Source: Amoebophrya sp. AT5.2
Lineage: Eukaryota > Sar > Dinophyceae > Syndiniales > Amoebophryaceae
Reading direction: 5' to 3'
Assembly: GCA_005223375.1 (NCBI GenBank)
Contig: RXOD01006083.1
Span: 1 to 11,336 of the forward strand
Length of the DNA stretch: 11,336 nt
Made by a program: the position numbers and the translations under genes. This document shows, in pieces, positions 7,359 through 11,336 of the stretch. Under the pieces are notes generated by a model that did no database searches, had not been told where the DNA came from, and saw only the letters and a program-made list of their open reading frames with translations. Positions within the stretch are counted from its first letter, which is position 1. Every line of letters starts with the position of its first letter.

Positions 7359-8447
7359 CTATGAATATGATGTTATGAATGTGTCTACTATTATGAATAT
7401 TTCATCAAGTAGATGGAGGCGGGAGATGTTGGGCATTAGTGGGGGTTTACTTAATATTCCGCGATAGCAAGAGCTGGAGGGAGAGGTCCTCGCCCTTTAC
7501 CTTTTGCAGTACTAGAGGAAAAAATATTTTTGACTTTGCATCTGAGTAGAAGGGGGTCGTCACGCATCGAGCAGGGGGGAAAAACGAAATCCAAATCAAT
7601 GTAGGGTGCTAGACCCTTCACCTGGGTCTGAATTGAAGAAAGGTAGACGTACAGGACTCAAGAATGAGGAAACACGTGAAAGATCGACACTGAAGATTCT
7701 CAACAAAGTCGGCCTGTGTGTTGCGTTGACGGGTGCTGACGCGCGCACGCTGAATGCTGAACCGTTAACGAAAAAAAAAACGCACGAAAATCGGATATGG
7801 AGGGAGAATCACTGACACTGTGTCCGAAGGCACCAGGTCCTGACGCCTCGGAAACGAATTGACGACTCTTGGTGGCAGCTGCGCCTACTTACGACCACGC
7901 CCTTCTCAACTACAACGGACAAGCTCATTTACAACGGTAGCGAATCCATTTCCATTGTTCAACATTCATATACGCATACGCAAATTAATTGAAACTCGAT
8001 TTCGCCAGCCACGTCTCGCCAGCCACATCTTCACGGGAGAAGAACAAACAAAGTCTCCACTCATGGTTTCGAAAAACTTTGGTTTTCACGCGACGGAACG
8101 TCCAAAAATTCGAAGATCAAGATCTTCGAGCGGTCTCAAGGCTCCGAGGAATCCGTATCTTCTTCAGAGGGACTGCATCAAGGTGTTGAGAACCGAAGAA
8201 TAAAACTTTTGTTGGCATCGTCAATTTAAAAAAGTTCGCTCCAGGTCAACGAAAGCTAAAGGTGTTGAAGGCTGGCCTCAAGCCCACAACACCTTTTTTT
8301 TTCACAGGACCCGCTATGATGGTACTACGCAAGATTAACACTTGCATCGGCGCAAGCGTATTTATAGTAGAAAAGGACAAACTCAAACGGCGTGCTGGGT
8401 CGCGTTCCTCGTAGCCAAATGGGTTCTATCGATTTTCAGCCCTACCT
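7359..8447. other. Intergenic region between genes 2 and 3
   Basis: About 1.1 kb with no supported gene. A possible upstream exon of gene 2 lies at 7451-7511 (minus), bounded by TTTTTTCCTCTAG and GTAAAC and reading LQKVKGEDLSLQLLLSRNI. Its phase does not fit the ATG-containing acceptor, so it is left uncalled. The region also holds a 9-bp perfect inverted repeat with 2-nt spacer (8110-8129), a 14-bp tandem repeat of TCGCCAGCCACRTC (about 8002-8030) and a strong hairpin with T-tract (8258-8302). Confidence 0.5.
8258..8302 (+). terminator. Hairpin followed by T9; possible 3' end of a small RNA
   Basis: AGGTGTTG (8260-8267) pairs perfectly with CAACACCT (8287-8294). An inner GGCT/AGCC stem (8270-8273 with 8281-8284) closes a 7-nt loop, and the outer stem can extend by A-T pairs into the run of nine T (8294-8302). 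The form is that of a hairpin plus oligo-T, as at Pol III termination sites or intrinsic terminators. No box A or B promoter elements and no recognisable RNA family were seen upstream. Confidence 0.35.
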
Positions 8448-9595
8448 TCAGTTGGAGTCCGCCCCGTCCAGTTCCAGCAGAACGGCTTCCTTTAGTTCCT
8501 GCAGCGATATCCGTTCTTCCGCCGTCATCCGGTCCTGGAAGGACATCGCGCCTCCCCGCCTCCCCGCCCCGTACACACTGTCGGCGAGGTTGAAGGTGCT
8601 GGCCCCATTTACACCGCTCCGTCGGTTCCGCGACCGTCGCGGCGCCACGAAGATTATAGCGGGACCAATGAATTGCAATTGGTGAAGCTATTCTTAGCAG
8701 CTGAGTGGTGAGACTAAGACCAAGCAACAAGTGAGTAATCTTTTGGGAGGTCCGCATCTTCGGGATCCCAAGAAGAAGGGGGCACTAGCAGTACTAGCAG
8801 TACGCGCGGCGCTGCGCGGTCGGCAGCCGTGGGACCCTTGCACCAACAGCCCAGCTAAACGTAAACCACAAAAAACACTAGGGCAGCTTCTACTGTGCAT
8901 AGCCGCCCCAGCGGACCCCTTCGCGCCGGGTAGAGAAGTTCAGAGCGCCTAAATCGGCACTCGCCAACATCGCCGAGTGGGGACCCATTTTTTTTGCCCC
9001 CCACTCGCCAATGCCAGTCGCTCGCCCATTATACAACCATCGCTGGTCCCGCCATAAAGAGGAAGCGCCCGAGCCACCGGTCGACGAACTTTCGCTCCCC
9101 GTTGCGGTCTTCCTGCATCTCGACGTTTGCGTACACCCCGTAGAGTCCAACCACGCAACAAAACAACACCAAAAACAGCGAGAAAAACTTCAGCAGCGAT
9201 TCCGTCGTGCCTGCCTCCGCGGCGTCGTCGAAGGCGGACCGAGGTGGGTTCGATGGCCGCGAGATCAACACGTTCGCCGTCTCCTGGACCACCGGGGGAG
9301 CTGCGGGAGCTGTCGTCCCTGTTGGTGCGACGGTGGGCACCACGACGCTTCTTCTAAAAAGACCAGCTGCCTGTCGTGCTCCATCTGAAGCGCCGGGAGA
9401 AGTCCTCTGGAGCCGCCCTCTCTCTGAAGACACTCGAGAGGAGTCCTCTACTCGGGTGGAATCTTCGAACGCGAAGCGCCGTCCGCCGCCGTAATCATGC
9501 ATATTGCTCCAAAGCGTGCCCTGTGGACGGCGATGGTGGTGCCCACGAAGATGCTGCCCCCGATGCTGGGCGATGTCCATCTCGGAGCCGCTCAT
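8448..9595 (-). CDS. Gene 3: multi-pass membrane protein of unknown function, three exons
   Basis: Proposed exons on the minus strand: 9595-9035, 8959-8870 and 8687-8448 (TGA), about 296 residues; every junction is phase 0 and GT...AG. An in-frame TAG lies directly before the ATG at 9595. Residues 1-130 are hydrophilic and disordered (His-rich HHHRR, Arg/Ser, then Pro/Thr/Ala). A clear membrane helix follows at about 135-157 (LLKFFSLFLVLFCCVVGLYG). A second hydrophobic stretch ends exon 1 (FLFMAGPAMV). Exons 2 and 3 join at VEAALVFF and LHQLQFIGPAIIFVAPRR, which together look like a third membrane segment. The C-terminus is a soluble acidic helix (AEERISLQELKEAVLLELDG). No family is recognised. 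The exon 2 donor could be 3 or 6 nt further downstream (GTTTAC, GTTTAG), adding one or two Val/Tyr codons. Exon 2 is the weakest part. Confidence 0.5.
8960..9034 (-). other. Proposed 75-nt intron of gene 3 with hairpin
   Basis: Donor GTT|GTATAA and acceptor TTGGCGAG|TGC, both phase 0. The interior can fold through a perfect CGAGTGGGG / CCCCACTCG stem around an A8-containing loop. TTGGCGAGTG occurs as a direct repeat, once inside and once across the acceptor, recalling the repeat-bounded intron of gene 2. Confidence 0.35.
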
Positions 9596-9627
9596 TTTTC
9601 GCTACAAGAACTTCTGAACTGTTGTTC

Positions 9628-9644
9628 TCATTTGTCACAAATGA
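9628..9644. promoter_or_regulatory. 17-nt palindrome upstream of gene 3
   Basis: TCATTTGT-C-ACAAATGA is a perfect 8-bp inverted repeat around one base, located 33 nt upstream of the gene 3 ATG. It could be a dimeric protein-binding site or an RNA hairpin in the 5' UTR; nothing further supports either. Confidence 0.3.
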
Positions 9645-9781
9645 AGTAAGAGGGGCCTGAAAAAAGAATGCAAGTATCTATAAAAAGCAAGTAGATGAAG
9701 AAAAGCGGGTGAAACCGCGGCGGATCGAATCCTCCTCGGTGCTGGAGCATCGCCGAAAGTAGGAGGAGACCGAGGATTTAC

Positions 9782-9840
9782 CTTCACACGTACCGACTCG
9801 GAGTCTGCGAAACAAGCAACAGGAATAACAGGAAGAAATT
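9782..9840 (-). promoter_or_regulatory. Strong splice-acceptor tract and 23-nt mini-exon upstream of gene 3
   Basis: On the minus strand a long pyrimidine tract ends in TGCTTGTTTCGCAG (AG at 9806-9805). The next 23 nt (9804-9782) are followed by a good donor, AAG|GTAAAT. Paired with the TTCTTGTAG acceptor just before the gene 3 ATG, this would make a 5'-UTR mini-exon and an intron of about 180 nt. In a trans-splicing organism it could be the leader acceptor. Confidence 0.35.
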
Positions 9841-10483
9841 CACAAACAGTAAATTAACAGACCGAGAGACGGAAATCGCTTTTCCAGATAATGACACACA
9901 AGGACAAAGGCCTCGTAAGGCGATAGCGAATGAAGAAGAAGATCGCAAAAGACCTCCGGTAATCGCGCTGTAATCGGGTACCGAGCGACTGCAAATTGTG
10001 GTGCTTCCCGAATCAATCAAGCAATCATGTGCTGACTCAACACGAACACGAATCACAGAGCCGCTGCCGCATAGCTGCGAGTTACAAGAAGGTAGGCCAA
10101 AACGTCGAGAAGAATTATCAGAACCAACGAGTATTAATTTCCGTAGGAACGAAGCTGCAGAGGCAGAGGCAAACCGCTAACCTGCGAGATAAGAAGCCTA
10201 GTAGCCGTCGTTTAGAGTAGAGAGCCTAGCTCAGAATCATTTTTCCGCTCGTTTCGTTTCGTTTCATGCCAACAAAAGCAAATCAATGTTCGCCGCACAA
10301 TCTTTAATGCAGAAATTCACGAGCCACTACAACCGCAGAAGCGGGAGGGCGAGACTCCAAGGATTGTTCGCAGACCATCAAATGGTAACTACAGCAGGAA
10401 TCAAATTCTTTCATGCGTTTGGCAAGTCGAGTACAAGTTCGAGTACCCACAATATGCTGCGTTTGGCATTATACTTTCTTAGT

Positions 10484-11336
10484 TCAATCCATGGTGAGTT
10501 GCTTCATGCGTCTGGCGAGTCCCGTACCATCGTCGGCATGAGGATCTTCCACCATCCACCCCGCTTGGGCTTTTGCGTACGCACTCGCTTGGTTTAGGTT
10601 TTGACCGAATGGTATTTGCTGCATTGGGTTTCCAGCCTCCTTTGAACGAATGCTCGTCTCAAGCAAATCATTCACGACCTGTTGATGGTCGTGGCCCACA
10701 TCAGGTCGTCGTCGTTCATCCCCTGGTGCGCCGCCCTTCTTCTTGCTTCCCTTCGAGCTCGCCCGCTGCTGCTGCGCCCTTTCTACCATTAACTGCGTGG
10801 AGGATTCCGTGGCCTTCTGCCTTTGTTCCCCCGGTCCCAGCGGTTGGTCCACCATTACGCCTGCGAGCGAGGCTTCACTTGGAGGCGGCTGCACTCCTCT
10901 CATCATGGCCAGGGGAGTGATGATCTTTTTCGCAAGGGTCGTCTGGGGCTTTGCATCTCGCCCGGATACCAGACCTCCTCCCAAGTAGGCTGGCAGCCTC
11001 TTCGACTTGGGGCGCTGCACCGTCGAGAGGAGAGGTGCGGCTTTGTTCCTCCTCCTTTTTTTGTTCCCACTCCCTCCCACTCCCCGAGGCTGAGCAGATG
11101 AAGTCGTGGGACGAGACGAGGTCGAAGAAGTAGGGGACCTTGAAGATGGCCCACTTCTCGTGGCAACACCAGGCATTACCATGCTGGTGGCCGGGTCGTA
11201 CTCGTAGCCGCAAGGATGATTAGAAGCCGCGGCAAGGAGCGACGTCCACTCCCGATTGCCCATGAACTCAAGGAAGTGCTCCGCCATGTCCTGGCAATTC
11301 TTCAACAACAAGTTGTAAGGAGGGGAATTAGCCTCA
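10484..11336 (-). CDS. Gene 4: unrecognised protein, partial at right edge, with frame switching
   Basis: The minus strand is open in one frame from the right edge to the TGA at 10484. The first part reads as ordinary protein (CQDMAEHFLEFMGNREW...NHPCGYEYDPATSM). From 11153 to about 11081 a second frame looks more coding (WAIFKVPYFFDLVSSHDFIC, nearly all codons ending in C or G), while the first frame becomes Ser/Thr/Arg-rich. The first frame then looks coding again (TVQRPKSKRLPAYLGGG ... MKQLTMD). Phase-compatible GT...AG cuts exist at 11179-11154 (26 nt) and 11080-11041 (40 nt), giving exons 11336-11180, 11153-11081 and 11040-10484. Otherwise the single frame is used throughout, including a basic NKKRRRNK that could be a nuclear signal. 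The C-terminal half is Gln/Lys/Ser-rich and probably disordered. The ATG at 11287 could be the start, or the exon may continue off the window. Function unknown. Confidence 0.5.
   Translation of the reverse strand, partial: EANSPPYNLLLKNCQDMAEHFLEFMGNREWTSLLAAASNHPCGYEYDPATSMVMPGVATRSGPSSRSPTSSTSSRPTTSSAQPRGVGGSGNKKRRRNKAAPLLSTVQRPKSKRLPAYLGGGLVSGRDAKPQTTLAKKIITPLAMMRGVQPPPSEASLAGVMVDQPLGPGEQRQKATESSTQLMVERAQQQRASSKGSKKKGGAPGDERRRPDVGHDHQQVVNDLLETSIRSKEAGNPMQQIPFGQNLNQASAYAKAQAGWMVEDPHADDGTGLARRMKQLTMD
11317..11336. repeat. 20-bp repeat, copy 2 (window edge)
   Basis: Identical to 2616-2635 and same orientation. It ends exactly at the window edge, so the true length of the shared segment on this side is unknown. 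It reads EANSPP in the gene 4 frame. Confidence 0.9.

Larger units (their letters stand above)
9596..10483. other. Intergenic region between genes 3 and 4
   Basis: About 890 nt without a convincing gene. It contains the 5' flank of gene 3 with a palindrome (9628-9644), an imperfect inverted repeat (about 9728-9779, AATCCTC/CTCGGT against ACCGAGGATT and AGGAGGA) and a strong acceptor tract (9805-9840). The frame at 9784-10056 (minus) ends in a hydrophobic run only because it translates that pyrimidine tract. Confidence 0.5.

Noticed and set aside
8110..8129. Inverted repeat TCGAAGATC-AA-GATCTTCGA
   Set aside because: Perfect but short, isolated, and not next to a gene start, intron edge or T-tract; no function can be argued.
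8408..8425. Partial resemblance to the dinoflagellate spliced leader (complement CCATTTGGCT)
   Set aside because: Only about ten bases match with a deletion, and the conserved 5' and 3' parts of the leader are missing; likely chance.
9715..9780. tRNA-like GGATCGAATCC box
   Set aside because: It resembles a B box at one position only. No seven-base T-loop, acceptor stem or anticodon arm can be folded around it.
9784..10056. 90-codon minus-strand frame ending in a hydrophobic stretch
   Set aside because: The hydrophobic run is translation of a pyrimidine tract that looks like a splice acceptor; the rest is not protein-like.
1..11336. Bacterial or phage interpretation, CRISPR array, insertion sequence with transposase
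   Set aside because: No contiguous operon-like genes, no regularly spaced repeats, no transposase or integrase motifs, and clear intron signals.

Overview
This window looks like nuclear DNA of a eukaryotic protist rather than bacterial DNA. No reading frame carries an intact multi-exon product alone. Protein-like segments hop between frames at plausible GT...AG junctions, and long pyrimidine tracts precede several CAG acceptors. There are no Shine-Dalgarno-led operons, and non-coding stretches of about 0.6-1.2 kb separate the genes. All recognisable genes lie on the minus strand, and one intron is bounded by direct repeats and holds an inverted repeat. My best guess is an alveolate, perhaps a dinoflagellate (Syndiniales/Amoebophrya-like), because one-strand gene arrays and non-canonical repeat-bounded introns are known there. 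This is inference: I found no spliced-leader copy and recognised no diagnostic gene.

Layout from left to right; transcription runs right to left. Positions 1-53 hold the start of a minus-strand exon that leaves the window. Gene 1 (3105 down to about 686) encodes a predicted type I membrane protein: signal peptide, two cysteine-bearing modules resembling degenerate PAN/apple folds, a Pro/Thr-rich stalk, one membrane helix and a cytoplasmic tail. An in-frame TAG at 1948-1950 separates ectodomain from anchor; a 111-nt GT...AG intron would remove it. Positions 3121-4267 are non-coding apart from a doubtful 56-aa plus-strand frame, and hold a 162-bp tandem duplication. Gene 2 (7358 down to 4268) is a four-exon coiled-coil protein of about 680 residues; its second intron looks like an introner. 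Positions 7359-8447 are mostly non-coding, with a hairpin followed by a T-tract. Gene 3 (9595 down to 8448) is a three-exon membrane protein of unknown function. Positions 9596-10483 are largely non-coding, with a very strong splice-acceptor signal. Gene 4 (right edge down to 10484) is partial, unrecognised, and has two competing frames.

The genes do not form an obvious pathway. The most interesting aspects are intron architecture (repeat-bounded intron, motifs shared between introns, possible very small introns), the stop codon between ectodomain and anchor in gene 1, and a 20-bp sequence shared in the same reading frame by gene 1 and the extreme right edge. All exon boundaries here were inferred by eye from phase and splice signals and need transcript data.
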